Positions 47,809-57,342 of a DNA stretch of 64,000 nucleotides are shown here, piece after piece; the stretch's first letter is position 1; every line of letters begins with the position of its first letter. The notes beneath the pieces were generated by a model. The model saw only the letters and a program-made list of their open reading frames with translations, was not told the origin of the DNA and did not search any database. The DNA comes from JAGDMJ01 sp963809695. GTDB lineage: Bacteria > Bacteroidota > Ignavibacteria > UBA10030 > UBA6906. The stretch is taken from assembly GCA_963809695.1 (NCBI GenBank), contig CAWEKI010000012.1, positions 248,001 through 312,000 on the forward strand, written 5' to 3'. Both the position numbers and the translations under genes were made by a program.

Positions 47809-47995
47809 ATGAACGTGACCAAAATGGGGATCACGGGGGAAGAAGGATTCTGATTTACTCCCGAGACGCGCATGGCCCGTTGTGCCCGCTACTGATCGTT
47901 CAACGCTTCTACCAATTGACAATTGCTCTACCAAACGCTACATTATCAGAGGGGAGCGCCGGGGATACACTGTTTCACATGAGTCAGGAGTTATC

Positions 47996-48385
47996 ATGAA
48001 ACATCTTGGTGCACTGATGTTCCTTTTCCTCCTTCTCAACGGTTGCTCTACCGGGGATGGCGACCTTGTTGTGATCAGCAAGGAAATCCGGCGTGAAGCG
48101 CTCAGCCAGAGCGTTGCAGGAGATCAATTTGGCTCGGCGGCTGGTTCGTCCATCGAAAACGTTGTCGTAGGACAATTACAGAACAAAGGGACTGAGGAGG
48201 CCCGCGACGTGGAAGTGACATTCCATGTAAACGGCGGAGGACAGAACTATGTGCTCACCGCGCGCATTCCTTCAGTTCCTGCCGGCAAGACGGTCAACTT
48301 CCGGACACAGGGGCTCAACACACCCTATACCCTGCAGTTCAAGAACGAGGGTGAGGTCGAAATTGCTGTGGGGAAACAGGAGTAG
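47996..48385 (+). CDS. Small lipoprotein with FxLYD-like domain
   Basis: 129 aa from the ATG at 47996; CAGGAG precedes it by 5 bases. The lipobox is LLLNGCSTG. The mature part has IENVVVGQLQNKGTEEARD and a DVEVTFHV strand, resembling the FxLYD immunoglobulin-like fold found in small bacterial lipoproteins. A terminator hairpin follows about 30 bases after the stop. Partner unknown. Confidence 0.65.
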   Translation: MKHLGALMFLFLLLNGCSTGDGDLVVISKEIRREALSQSVAGDQFGSAAGSSIENVVVGQLQNKGTEEARDVEVTFHVNGGGQNYVLTARIPSVPAGKTVNFRTQGLNTPYTLQFKNEGEVEIAVGKQE

Positions 48386-48416
48386 CCAGGTTGACGAACC
48401 ACGGGTGAATCTTCTT

Positions 48417-48443
48417 GCCCACGCTCGTTCAGGTGGGCTTTTT
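48417..48443 (+). terminator. Rho-independent terminator of the small lipoprotein gene
   Basis: GCCCAC and GTGGGC pair around a 10-base loop and are followed by five Ts. It lies 31 bases after the lipoprotein stop. Confidence 0.75.
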
Positions 48444-48470
48444 CTTTGACGTGATGCTATTTGACAGTAG

Positions 48471-48507
48471 GCTTCCCGTCAAACGATGTGGTGGGAGGCT
48501 TTTTTTT
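48471..48507 (+). terminator. Second terminator-like hairpin
   Basis: GCTTCCC and GGGAGGC pair with one G-U over a 15-base loop, followed by eight Ts. The rest of the gap up to 48856 shows no supported gene. Confidence 0.55.
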
Positions 48508-48856
48508 GCCAGAGCCACAGCACTCCTGCTTTCACAGGACCTCGTTAAGCGGTAGTCCCATTCTCGTTTGCACGATCGTGCGCTCTGCGATCTCCCTTGA
48601 TTCCGGCGGACCCTTTCCATACATTCTCTCCCGTTGGAGGAAACCTGCCATCGTCGCGATCTGAGAAATATTATCGGAATCCGAAATCTACGAAGTGTCC
48701 ACGGGTCTTGGAGGAACCAGGCTGGACGGTGTTCGCCGTGGCCAACTGTGGACAGCTCTCGCGACAACCGCTCCTTGGCAATTTGACATTGGCTGAAGGG
48801 CGAAGCACATTCGCGCCATGCACGCTTGTGCTCCATACGGCACGAGAGGCAATACT

Positions 48857-50077
48857 ATGCGACACCACACAACGGACGTGGCAAGGGGATTCGGTCGTCT
48901 GTGTCTTGCCGCCCTTTTTTTGAGTCCTTGGACGGGCTGCTCACATCCCGGTATGGGACCGCAGAGGCGCGCAGATGTCATCAGGCACCTTAGCGTCTAC
49001 GAGTCGCCATCAGAGTACTGCGCGTGGCCCTCGCTCGCCAGGACCTCGGGCGGCGATCTCCTCGTGCTTTTCACGAGGTCGGAGGAACACCTTGGACCGG
49101 ACGGTGCAATCCTGCTCAGCCGTTCCACGGACAACGGGAAGACCTGGCTGCGCCCGGTCGTGGTCATTGATTCTCCCATCGATGACCGAGAATCGGGGAT
49201 CACGACTCTTCGTGACGGCCGCATCCTCGGTTATTTCTGGTCAACCTTCCACACGAAGGCGTCCTACGAGAATCTGCCGGCGAATGCATATAGGCGCGAT
49301 GTGCTTGATCGCTGGATCGCGACCGTGGAGCAGCCGGAATACCGGAAGGGGGAGAAGAGCTCTGGGGCATGGTCGGCAGTGTCCAGCGACGGTGGACGGA
49401 CATGGTCGGTCCTGGCTCGTGGATTTGACTCTGTACACGGCGGGATCGAGCTCTCGACTGGAGGTCTCCTGCTGGCTTCCTATCGCACAACACCAGATAG
49501 TATTGTTGTCCACATGGCAGACTCGGCCACGGGTCCCTGGCGTTACATCGCAAGCTTCGCTTCCCCGCGGCCCGACAGCCTGAGTTTCGGTGAGCCACAC
49601 TTGCTGCAGCTCCCCTCCGGACGTGTGATCATGATGATCAGGGCAACAACGCATCCCTACAACGATCAGGATCCGAGGTGCGTCCTGTGGGAATCGTACT
49701 CGGACGACAATGGGACGACGTGGGTGACATCTTTTGCCACATCACTCTGGGGGTTCCCGCCACACCTCGCCCTCCTCTCCGATGGAAGGGTCCTCTGCAC
49801 ATATGGCTATCGCCGCCCTCCTTATGGCCAACGGGCATGCTTGAGCAGTGACGGCGTGAATTGGAACCTTCGAGAGGAACTGATCCTGCGTGATGATGCA
49901 CCGAATGGTGATCTGGGCTACCCGGCATCAATCGAACTGGAGCCGGGGGTCATTCTGACAGTCTACTATCAGCCGGACATCCCGCCGGGGACAATCCAGC
50001 GTATGGAGCCGCCGGACCCGGGGCGGACGAAGCCTGGAATCCTTGGGACAATCTGGAGAGTCCCGCCCCGAAGATAG
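48857..50077 (+). CDS. Sialidase-like (BNR/Asp-box) lipoprotein
   Basis: 406 aa from the ATG at 48857 (GAGAGG upstream). A lipobox-like LSPWTGCSHPG suggests anchoring. Three Asp-box motifs, SRSTDNGKTW, VSSDGGRTW and SYSDDNGTTW, mark the six-bladed sialidase fold. Conserved acidic and arginine residues appear around them (GGIELSTGG, FGEPHLLQL, VIMMIRATTH). Many such proteins are annotated exo-sialidases, but the usual arginine triad is not certain by eye, so another glycosidase activity is possible. A terminator follows at 50230. Confidence 0.8.
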   Translation: MRHHTTDVARGFGRLCLAALFLSPWTGCSHPGMGPQRRADVIRHLSVYESPSEYCAWPSLARTSGGDLLVLFTRSEEHLGPDGAILLSRSTDNGKTWLRPVVVIDSPIDDRESGITTLRDGRILGYFWSTFHTKASYENLPANAYRRDVLDRWIATVEQPEYRKGEKSSGAWSAVSSDGGRTWSVLARGFDSVHGGIELSTGGLLLASYRTTPDSIVVHMADSATGPWRYIASFASPRPDSLSFGEPHLLQLPSGRVIMMIRATTHPYNDQDPRCVLWESYSDDNGTTWVTSFATSLWGFPPHLALLSDGRVLCTYGYRRPPYGQRACLSSDGVNWNLREELILRDDAPNGDLGYPASIELEPGVILTVYYQPDIPPGTIQRMEPPDPGRTKPGILGTIWRVPPRR

Positions 50078-50229
50078 CGCACTACCCCGCACAGACACCG
50101 AGAGACCTTGCTTCTCCAACCGTGGCGGTTTTCTGGCAACGCGTGAGTGCAGGCGACCTGTAATAGCATACTACCGCGCAGTATATTATAGAAGGGGCAG
50201 GGATGGTCTTTCCTTGTTTTGAGAACAGA

Positions 50230-50265
50230 AGAGCCCGGCCAGTTGTGGAGAACCGGGCTCTTTCC
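50230..50265. terminator. Terminator between convergent genes
   Basis: AGAGCCCGG (50230-50238) and CCGGGCTCT (50253-50261) form a perfect 9-base stem, followed by three Ts on the plus strand. It lies between the stops of the sialidase-like gene and the minus-strand gene ending at 50286. Confidence 0.75.
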
Positions 50266-50285
50266 GTTTGGTCGGGTCCCACCGA

Positions 50286-53150
50286 CTACTTCATGAGCAA
50301 AAGTTTATTCGTCTTGGTGTACACAACTCTTCCTGAATGTTCGGTGACCGTGAGGCGGGCAATGTAAACGCCGCTGGCAGAGCCCGGGGCATTCCAATTC
50401 ACGGTGTGATAGCCTGCCTCATGGTAGCCGCTGGCAACCGTTGCCACCTGTCTCCCCAGGATGTCATACACGATGAGCGACACGTGTGCCGCTTCGGGCA
50501 AGCCCATCCACATTGCAGTGGAGGGATTAAATGGATTCGGGAAGTTCTCCGAGATCGAATAGACCTCCGGCACGTTCGTCTTGTTCATCGGCCCTGCCAG
50601 GGCCTTCTGGAGACTTCCTCCAGCCTCGGCCTCCTTCAACGTCATAAGCCAGGTGGCTTCCTTCGTTGCCCACTCCTCTGGATATTTCTCCTGAAGCAGG
50701 CTGAGAGTCTTCGCACCAAGGTCTTCTTTGAGTGAGCCGTCCGCATATGCAAGGGCAAAGAGATCCACCAGTGCGGTCTCTTCGCAGGGTGTTCCCGGCT
50801 CCAAGGTGGCAATCTCCTCATAGAGCTGGGCGGCTTCAGCGGACTTCCCCTGGAGGACGAGCATCTTGGCCACGATTAAGGAAAGGACGGGATCCGCCTT
50901 GCTTGATGCCTGCCGTAGTTTTTGGCACGCCGCAAAAAGATTTCCCTCCGGGCTCTCTCGGTAGAGTGAGAGTATCTCGCAGAGGATGTGCTGCCGCTGC
51001 AGAGGGGAACTCGTGCTCCCATCCAAGAGAGCCAAGAGCACATCGTTAGCCTTTGTGTAGTCACCCGCCAGACGCAATTCCAGCGCCAGGCGCAGTGAAT
51101 CGTGGCTCTCGCCAGAAGGAGACCCTTCCGGACCCGCCATCAGCCCTTGACCGTACGGGTCGGTCGTGAGGAAGGGATCGTGGTCAATGGAGGAGCCGAT
51201 GATGGCCTGGAACCAGTTCGGGTTCAAGGTCGCCGAGCCCCACCAGACCTGCTCGGCCCTCACGGTGCAGAACTCGATCGCGTTGAGATGGATCCCGGTG
51301 GATGGGGAGGTGATGGAGTTCTTGATGTAGGCCGAGTTGGAGAGTAAGCCGATGGTGGGACTGGAATTCAAGGCGCAGTAAACGACCTCACCCGAAGCCG
51401 TCATGATGCTGTTGCCGCTATAGGCCGGGTAGCCACTCCTGCCAAAGGCCGGTGAGCTGTGGTTGTAGCAGCGAACGGCATCCGAGCCGTTGGAAAGGAT
51501 GCGGTTCTTCCAGAAGCTGCCACTGGTGTTCGTGTAATTCACGCCGTAGCCGGTGTTCGCACTGATGGTGTCATACCAGACGTCCGGTGCGCCGGCAGAG
51601 GAGAAGGAAAGGCCTGTGGAGCTGTTGCCCGAGATATTCGAGTTGCGCACCGCTGTCCCCGTCGCTCCTGTGATGGTAATGGCCGAACCTCCATTTCCTG
51701 TCTGGACATGGCTCACGGTCACATAATCCAGTGATGAGCCGTTGGCGCCGCTGCCGCTGATGACGATCCCGCTCCAGGTGCCCGAAGGGGAAATGGACGT
51801 GAAAGTGATCTTCCCTCCAGCACTTCCCTGGGCAAGGATTTTTCCGCAGACTGTAAGGGAAGCTGACGTGCCGAAGGTGAAGGTGCTGCCTGCTATTGTC
51901 TGGAGCGTGGTGCCGCTGGCAATCGTGAGCGAAGAACTCGAGTTCACGATCACACGCCCCGTGGCACCAACTTTGAGGGTACCGGGACCGGCCATGGTAA
52001 CGTTACCTGTCAGCTCAAGTGTGCCATCAATGGTGAAGGTGCTGTCCATTGTGATCGTGTTTGATTGAGCCTTAAGGTACTTTCCCGATCGAACACATAC
52101 CGCGCCATCTAGTTCAATGTTACTGCTCCACGTTAACGGAAAGTCAGAGCTGGCGTAGATATTCCCTATGTACTTCCTGCCGGAGAAGTGGTCCATGATG
52201 TTTCTGGTCATGGTCTTCATGTTTTGGATATCGGTTGGGTAATTGGCCCGATAGTCGAAATCCGCCCACCAATTCTCCGTGCCCGCACCGAAGATGCGTG
52301 AGTTGGTCGTGCTATCCTCGGCGTAGATCATTTGATGCAGGACCGGAGCATAGTGTCCTCCGCCCGTATCACTGATGACAGAGGCGGAGGCAAGTGTGTC
52401 CAAGAGGTAGGTGATATCCTCGCGGTGGGTCCTCGTGTTTTCGATCTCCTGCCCTAAGATGCCGCGCTGCTTGTTGAGTCCTTGATTGGTGTCAAAGAAC
52501 CCACGGCCAAACGGCGCTCCAACTGTGGAGAGACCCGAGGTGCCCCTGAAAATCCAGTGCGTCGGCTTGCGCACCGTGTCCGGCGGCTCAGTTTCCTGGC
52601 TGCTTCGGGAGACGTCGTTAGAGCCCTTGTCGTATTCTTCGGCCAAAAGCTTTGCCTCCGGGTTGTCTGGTCCGGGAGGCGGCGTGCGCCAGAGTTCCCG
52701 GTAGTTGTAGGGAGGTGTGAGCTTCGTGCACATGATCTTCAGATACTTGCTCGGGCTTCCCACCCAGAAGACCTTGCGAAAGCAAGAATTCGCAGCAAAG
52801 CGTGCTATGTTGCCGTGATAGGCCGATCCCTCGAATGACTCCGTGTTAATTCTTTCTTGCAGTGACCAATATTCATCGTGCTTCCAGATCACCACCGCCT
52901 TGTAATGACTCAAGAGATCAATGCCCAGACCGGTGACTGTGCTATCCAAGTCCGTGCTGTTACAGTACTCCATGGGGAGGCCGAGCGTATCTTCCACATA
53001 TTTGATGAAGGGCCCGGTGGTGAAGGCCATCACCTTGGCAAGACCTGGCGGAGCGAACGGGCGGTCCGTTGCCAAGGTCTCGGCAAGGGCAAGAGCGCCC
53101 TCTCCTTGGGAATCCGAGTAAAACGACGCTCCGCCCCAATAGTTGTAGGC
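50286..53150 (-). pseudogene. C-terminal part of an IS-split type IX protein with DMFase-like and beta-helix domains
   Basis: Coding from 53150 leftward is open for 954 residues and starts within the conserved AYNYWGGASFYS, so the front was cut off by the insertion element. LLSHYKAVVIWKHDEYWS and the following GNIARFAANSCFRKVFW resemble the N,N-dimethylformamidase large-subunit-like domain (about first 330 residues). A repeat-rich beta-helix (about 340-660), a helical region with TPR-like character (about 680-850) and a type IX sorting domain with NFPNPFNPSTAMW follow. The 5' half is at 54453-54992. Without the element this would be one secreted protein of about 1130-1150 residues. Confidence 0.75.
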
Positions 53151-53180
53151 TGAAGTTCCCCTGGTTTAGGAGACAGAGAG

Positions 53181-54056
53181 TTAAGCCGCTTTGGTGTTGA
53201 TTATTTCCTGCAGCATTTGCTCCGGGGTGAGATACCCGAGAGACGAGTGCAGGCGTTGTTGGTTGTAAAACACTTCGATGTAGTCGAAGAGATGTAGATG
53301 GGCTCCGTCACGGAATCGGAACTGTTCATGGTCAACAGATTCAGTCTTGAGCGTGTGAAAGAACGATTCGGCTACAGCATTGTCGTAGCAACTCAGGCCG
53401 TTGCTTTGGAAAACGAGGACCGACTGCGTGGACAACAGTTCTCGGTACATCGCGCTCGTGTATTGGCTGCCACGGTCGCTGTGCATGATCAACGGCAATC
53501 GCAGTGGGTATCGTCGAACCGCCCGCTGGAATGCGGTGCAGATCAGCTGAGCATCGATCCGCGCGCTGGTCGACCAGCCGACGACAGCCCGCGAGAAGAG
53601 ATCCAGGATCACGGCCAGATACAGCCACCCTTCGGTTGTCCAGATGTATGTAATATCTGAAAGCCACACCTGATGCGGACACTCGGCGACAAACTCCCGA
53701 CCGAGAAGATCGGGCGAGGCGGTGGCTCCTTCTCGCTGGCGTGTCGTGACACGGAAACGACGATGACTTTTTGCAGCAATGCCTGCTTTGGCCATCAGAA
53801 GGGCCACACGATGACGACCACAGGGGTTTCCCTGTTCGTTGAGCTTCCGGTGTATCCGAGGGCTTCCGTAGATGCCACGGCTTTCCTGGTGAACGATTTT
53901 GATCTGTTCCAAGAGTCTCACGTTGGCCATTGTCTGAGCACTGACGATATGTTGACAGAATCGGTAATAGCCACTCCTGGACGCGTTGAGCAGTTTGCAC
54001 ATGAGCACGATAGAATGTTCATGTGCAAACTCGCTGATGAACGCGTACTTCATCAC
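53181..54056 (-). CDS. IS3-family transposase OrfB (integrase catalytic domain)
   Basis: 291 aa. An HTH_21-like N-terminal part (YGSPRIHRKLNEQG) precedes the retroviral-type integrase core with the DDE triad: first D in VWLSDITYIWT, second D in IMHSDRGSQYTS, and E in AVAESFFHTLK. FYNQQRLHSSLGYLTPEQ is the typical ending. Its start overlaps the stop of OrfA. A run of seven A before the OrfA end (minus strand, 54083-54089) fits programmed -1 frameshifting, which would give an OrfAB fusion transposase. Confidence 0.95.
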   Translation of the reverse strand: MMKYAFISEFAHEHSIVLMCKLLNASRSGYYRFCQHIVSAQTMANVRLLEQIKIVHQESRGIYGSPRIHRKLNEQGNPCGRHRVALLMAKAGIAAKSHRRFRVTTRQREGATASPDLLGREFVAECPHQVWLSDITYIWTTEGWLYLAVILDLFSRAVVGWSTSARIDAQLICTAFQRAVRRYPLRLPLIMHSDRGSQYTSAMYRELLSTQSVLVFQSNGLSCYDNAVAESFFHTLKTESVDHEQFRFRDGAHLHLFDYIEVFYNQQRLHSSLGYLTPEQMLQEIINTKAA

Positions 54057-54367
54057 GGCCGTCGTGAGAATACGGCCATAGCTTTTTTTAAGATTTCTCG
54101 TTCTTCCTTGACCCGGGCAAGCTCACGACGCAGTTCCTCGAGTTCCTTTTTGTCCGTACCGAGGTTGCCGTTGCCCGGGAAAGCTGCTTGCACTGATGTC
54201 GTCGCACGGAGCTGCCTCCGCCACCGATCCAGCTGGTTGCGGCTCACGCCAAGATTCCGGGCTACTTCTGCCACGGTCTTGCCGCCTTCGCCCGACAATC
54301 GCACCGCATCAGCCTTGAACTGCTGGTCGAAACGACGACGAGATTTCTTCACCTGTGACTGCTCCAT
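54053..54367 (-). CDS. IS3-family transposase OrfA (helix-turn-helix)
   Basis: 104 aa. The HTH reads VAEVARNLGVSRNQLDRWRR, and a leucine-zipper-like helix (ELEELRRELARVKEEREILK) follows. This protein binds the element's ends and dimerises. A possible slippery A run near its end allows part of the ribosomes to enter OrfB. Looks intact. Confidence 0.93.
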   Translation of the reverse strand: MEQSQVKKSRRRFDQQFKADAVRLSGEGGKTVAEVARNLGVSRNQLDRWRRQLRATTSVQAAFPGNGNLGTDKKELEELRRELARVKEEREILKKAMAVFSRRP

Positions 54368-54421
54368 GGGTAGATCCTCCTATGTTTAGGTAACACCGTG
54401 GTGCTTAACTTCGTGTCCTTT

Positions 54422-54455
54422 ATAACAGGGGAAGATCAATAACAGGGGAAGATCA
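54422..54455. repeat. 17-base direct tandem repeat at the element's right end
   Basis: The unit ATAACAGGGGAAGATCA occurs at 54422-54438 and again at 54439-54455. The second copy lies outside the main inverted repeat and supplies the stop codon that ends the upstream gene half. Confidence 0.75.
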
Positions 54456-54992
54456 GATGAACACCTTGTCGCCATTGGTGATCGACAGGCCGTTGTGTTC
54501 GAGTTTTGCATAATAGAGTCCGCTCTGCCAGCCAGCAGTCATTGTGCCATCGAATGTGCGGGCACCGGCCTGCCAAGCACTGAGGCAGCCGCGCTGATAA
54601 TCCAGCGGATAGAAGCTCGTGGAGCCCCAGGGAATCGCATTGCCATTCACGTCATGAAGCGGGAAGTACTGTCCTGTGGTGACTTGCTGGGGATCTGTGA
54701 CCGGTGTGGTCTCATTGGGCAAACGAAAGATGGAGAGCGTGAAGGTCTTGTTCCCCACGGTGTCCTTCACTGACACATAGATCTTTATGGACTCGCCTTG
54801 CCTGATGCTGGGTGGCCAGGCGAACCCCTCAATGTAGTGGCGCTCCCAGGGAGAGACCGGAACTTGCGCAGGGCGCGCTCCATTCAGCCAGGGGTGTTCT
54901 CCAGCTGCAGGAGCTTCGATGGGAAAGGCTGTAGCAAGCAATAGCGTGATGATAAACAGAAGTGCAAACGGAAAACCTCCTTTGGTCTTCAT
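54453..54992 (-). pseudogene. N-terminal part of the IS-split type IX protein
   Basis: 179 residues. A signal peptide (about 1-29, ending EAPAA) is followed by a beta-sandwich-like domain with SPWERHYIEGFAWPPSI, IKIYVSVKD and YYAKLEHNGLSIT. The frame reaches DKVFI and then hits a stop made by the duplicated end of the IS element. The remainder lies at 50286-53150. Removing 53151-54455 would keep the reading frame, but about 20 residues expected before AYNYWGG seem to be missing, suggesting a small deletion with the insertion. The stop of the upstream gene (55009) is 16 bases away. Confidence 0.72.
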
Positions 54993-55008
54993 GTTCTCCT
55001 CCTCAGAT

Positions 55009-56364
55009 TTACTTGAGGAGCATCAGCCGCTTTGTCTCTCTCCTTCCTTCTGTCACAAGTGTATAGAAATAGACGCCGCTTCCCACTCCCCCTGTGGCCT
55101 CCCAGGACAGCCGATAGGAGCCTGCCGACTGATGCTTATGCACCAGCGTGGCAATCGTTCGTCCTAGAAGGTCACTGATGGTGAGCCTCACCTCCCCTTC
55201 ATGAGCAAGCTGATACTCGATCGTTGTGGTGGAATTGAAGGGATTAGGATAGTTCTGGTAAAGCTGAAACTCTTTTGGTGCTGCATGAAGCGTTGGTTCC
55301 TTAACGCTTGTCATAGTAGGCTTATAGCCCAAGACGATGCCACCGCTACAGGCTGCCCAGCCGTGGAGCGTATCGAGCATCTGACCGGCAAAGATCTTTC
55401 TGGCCAGACCAATGCTCTCTTGCTCCCATGTGACGCCGCCATCTCTGGTCCGGTAAATGGCCTCGGCCAAGTCGCCTTGATAGAAACTAATGCTAAAGAA
55501 CCAGCCGTTGAGCGTGTCCGGGAAGGCGAGCGCGATGGGAATCGGCTGGTTCGCTGGGTCAATGAAGGTGAGATAGACCCAGCTTCGGCCACCGTCTGTG
55601 GTTCGGTAGAGCTTCGGGTAGTCAGCGATACCAAAGCCAGAGAGCGAATCCACGAAACAAAAGTGTGAGAACGTCTCTGGCGTGGCGCGTTTTTCCCAGG
55701 AACTGCCTCCGTCACTCGTGGTAAGGAGCCCTGAGCCTCCGTCAAACCAGTAGAGAATCCAGCCGTGAGAGGAATCAATGAACTGGATCTGCTTGAAGCT
55801 GGAGATGGTGTCCGTGCGGACTTCTTTCTTCCAGGTTAGGCCTCCATCAATGGTCGAGAGCATCACCCCCCGTTCAGGATAGGCCAGCGAGTCTGCCACG
55901 GTAATATTGCGTGTAGGTGAGAGGCTCCAGGTGCCCTCACAGAGCATACCCTCGGCAGCCCACACAAGCTGCCAACTGCGGCCACCGTCGGTGGTATAGA
56001 GGATCTTTCCTTTGGAGCCCTGGGCCCCCCCACACCATCCGTAGAGAGAATCGAGCATGGAAATGGAGTTCACACCCATGGGATCGCCTGCATGAGATTC
56101 CCAAGTGTGTCCCCCATCTTCGGTTCTGAAGATCTCGGTGCCGGCGGCAGCGGTCCAGCCACGGAGCGAGTCCACGAAATCAACCGCATTCAGATCGTAG
56201 AAAGGGTTGCCCACTTGTGCAAGCTTCACCCAGTTTTGTTCTTGCTGTGCGAAGCTGGCGGAGGAAAAAAGCAGAGGGAAGATTGTGAGAATAGTGATAG
56301 CAGCCGACAGGCGTGCCTGGCGCCTGCAGGATGGAGGTTTAACAAAGAGAGAGATAGCTTTCAT
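55009..56364 (-). CDS. Type IX-secreted Asp-box repeat protein (YCF48-like propeller)
   Basis: 451 aa with a signal peptide (about 15-40, ending SASFAQ). At least six Asp-box-like motifs appear: TEDGGHTW, TTDGGRSW (twice), TIDGGLTW, TSDGGSSW and TRDGGVTW. This is typical of YCF48/BNR-type beta-propellers. The last 80 residues, with NYPNPFNSTTTIEYQL and ending ETKRLMLLK, are a type IX sorting domain. No catalytic residues of true sialidases are evident; likely a surface binding or structural protein. It is upstream of the IS-split gene on the same strand, separated by 16 bases. Confidence 0.85.
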   Translation of the reverse strand: MKAISLFVKPPSCRRQARLSAAITILTIFPLLFSSASFAQQEQNWVKLAQVGNPFYDLNAVDFVDSLRGWTAAAGTEIFRTEDGGHTWESHAGDPMGVNSISMLDSLYGWCGGAQGSKGKILYTTDGGRSWQLVWAAEGMLCEGTWSLSPTRNITVADSLAYPERGVMLSTIDGGLTWKKEVRTDTISSFKQIQFIDSSHGWILYWFDGGSGLLTTSDGGSSWEKRATPETFSHFCFVDSLSGFGIADYPKLYRTTDGGRSWVYLTFIDPANQPIPIALAFPDTLNGWFFSISFYQGDLAEAIYRTRDGGVTWEQESIGLARKIFAGQMLDTLHGWAACSGGIVLGYKPTMTSVKEPTLHAAPKEFQLYQNYPNPFNSTTTIEYQLAHEGEVRLTISDLLGRTIATLVHKHQSAGSYRLSWEATGGVGSGVYFYTLVTEGRRETKRLMLLK

Positions 56365-56750
56365 CTTTTGTGCAAAAGCAGAAAGAATAATCTAAAAAGA
56401 GCGCAGCTAGAAAAGGTAGCTTGTTTTACTGCTTGTACGCAATGTAGTGCGTCCTTCGGAGTTTTTCAAGGAAAATCACGAAACAACGCAAAAAACGGCA
56501 ACGTATCGGAGATTACATTACGTAAACACAATGGAGGCGCGGCTCAAGGTGGTGGTACCTCAAGGCCCGTAAGAAACAGTTGGAAACGCCATCTATCTGT
56601 ATATACCTATTGGGTTGCAGAAATTGGAGTCAACAAGAGTTCGATCTACCGCACCGTTTTTTCTTGATGGAGCGAGGAGAGAAGAACGAACGAGCAGGGA
56701 GCTGATGAGATAAGTCGACGGTCTTCATTCGGGCGAGTTGCTAGAAAAAA

Positions 56751-56781
56751 AGCGCCCACAACAATCACTGTTGTGAGCGCT
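56751..56781 (-). terminator. Terminator for leftward transcription
   Basis: AGCGCCCACAACA and TGTTGTGAGCGCT pair over 13 bases with one mismatch and a 5-base loop. On the minus strand a T run of about seven follows the stem. It is the second terminator after the SGNH-hydrolase gene. Confidence 0.7.
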
Positions 56782-56920
56782 TCCGCGTAGCGGGGATTCT
56801 GTTTCGAAACCGAGCGGGCATTTCGGGATGAACCGAGGTATGGCTACAGAAGGAAGGAATGATGCGGGAATTGATAATTGGCAACGGGAATGGAGGACTG
56901 AGAACGGAGAACTACAAAAT

Positions 56921-56950
56921 AAAAACGGCCCCCAAAGAAGGGCCGTTTTT
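56921..56950. terminator. Bidirectional-looking terminator hairpin
   Basis: AAAAACGGCCC (56921-56931) and GGGCCGTTTTT (56940-56950) pair perfectly over an 8-base loop, with A and T runs at the two ends. It lies just beyond the truncated SGNH gene on the minus strand. Confidence 0.8.
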
Positions 56951-56982
56951 ATTTTGCACGGGGGGCCCGCTACATTCTCTCC

Positions 56983-57342
56983 CTACCAGGCCGGGAAATG
57001 GGAGATTGGTTTGCGGTCGGCCACACTTCCAGTCCACGGTTCTGCGTCAATCAGGGCAATTGCGTGATAAGTAGGAAGAATGCCAGGCTGATTGCTGTTC
57101 TTTACCATCGCCGGATTAAACGGATTGGGATAATTCTGCCCCAATTCATACCCATCAATTGCTTCGATAGAATTTATCCCAAGCGTTGTAGGATCATCTT
57201 CCCCCATTCCCGTTAGAGCAAATATACAATTCGTAATGCACAATTTATCAAGGCAGGCTCCATCTTCGCGATAGCCAATCGTGAGGGTATGATCGCCCCG
57301 TGTGAGGAGCAGAACCGACAAATTTGAACCACGCAAATGCAT
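56983..57342 (-). CDS. C-terminal continuation of the SGNH protein with truncated sorting domain
   Basis: From about 57320 this frame continues the upstream gene: NLSVLLLTRGDHTLTIGYRE and DKLCITN are typical of the end of a carbohydrate-binding module, and LGQNYPNPFNPAMVKNSN begins a type IX sorting domain. The sorting domain stops after about 25 residues, without the later LGxxVA and YRL strands. The nominal start has no meaning. Together with 57248-58933 it marks a gene that is both frameshifted and cut short. Confidence 0.65.
   Translation of the reverse strand: MHLRGSNLSVLLLTRGDHTLTIGYREDGACLDKLCITNCIFALTGMGEDDPTTLGINSIEAIDGYELGQNYPNPFNPAMVKNSNQPGILPTYHAIALIDAEPWTGSVADRKPISHFPAW

Larger units (their letters stand above)
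53151..54438 (-). mobile_element. IS3-family insertion sequence (about 1.29 kb)
   Basis: Imperfect terminal inverted repeats lie at 53151-53186 and 54403-54438. TGAAGTTCCCCTG at one end pairs with TGATCTTCCCCTG at the other, and AGTTAAGC is identical inside both; I count about 26 of 36 positions matching. Two overlapping transposase frames, OrfA and OrfB, lie inside. No target-site duplication is visible. The element interrupts a type IX cargo gene. The last 17 bases of the right end are repeated directly to 54455. Confidence 0.87.
56365..56982. other. Gap with two terminators and no supported gene
   Basis: Contains the presumed promoter of the leftward gene at 56364 and two terminator hairpins listed separately. 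Frames between 56400 and 56670 are short and lack protein-like composition. Confidence 0.5.

Noticed and set aside
48429..48836. 135-codon minus-strand frame after the small lipoprotein
   Set aside because: Covers two terminators and has a composition typical of non-coding frames (many R, S, C).
56740..56790. Hairpin considered as a tRNA-like structure
   Set aside because: No acceptor, anticodon or T-loop consensus; it fits a terminator instead.
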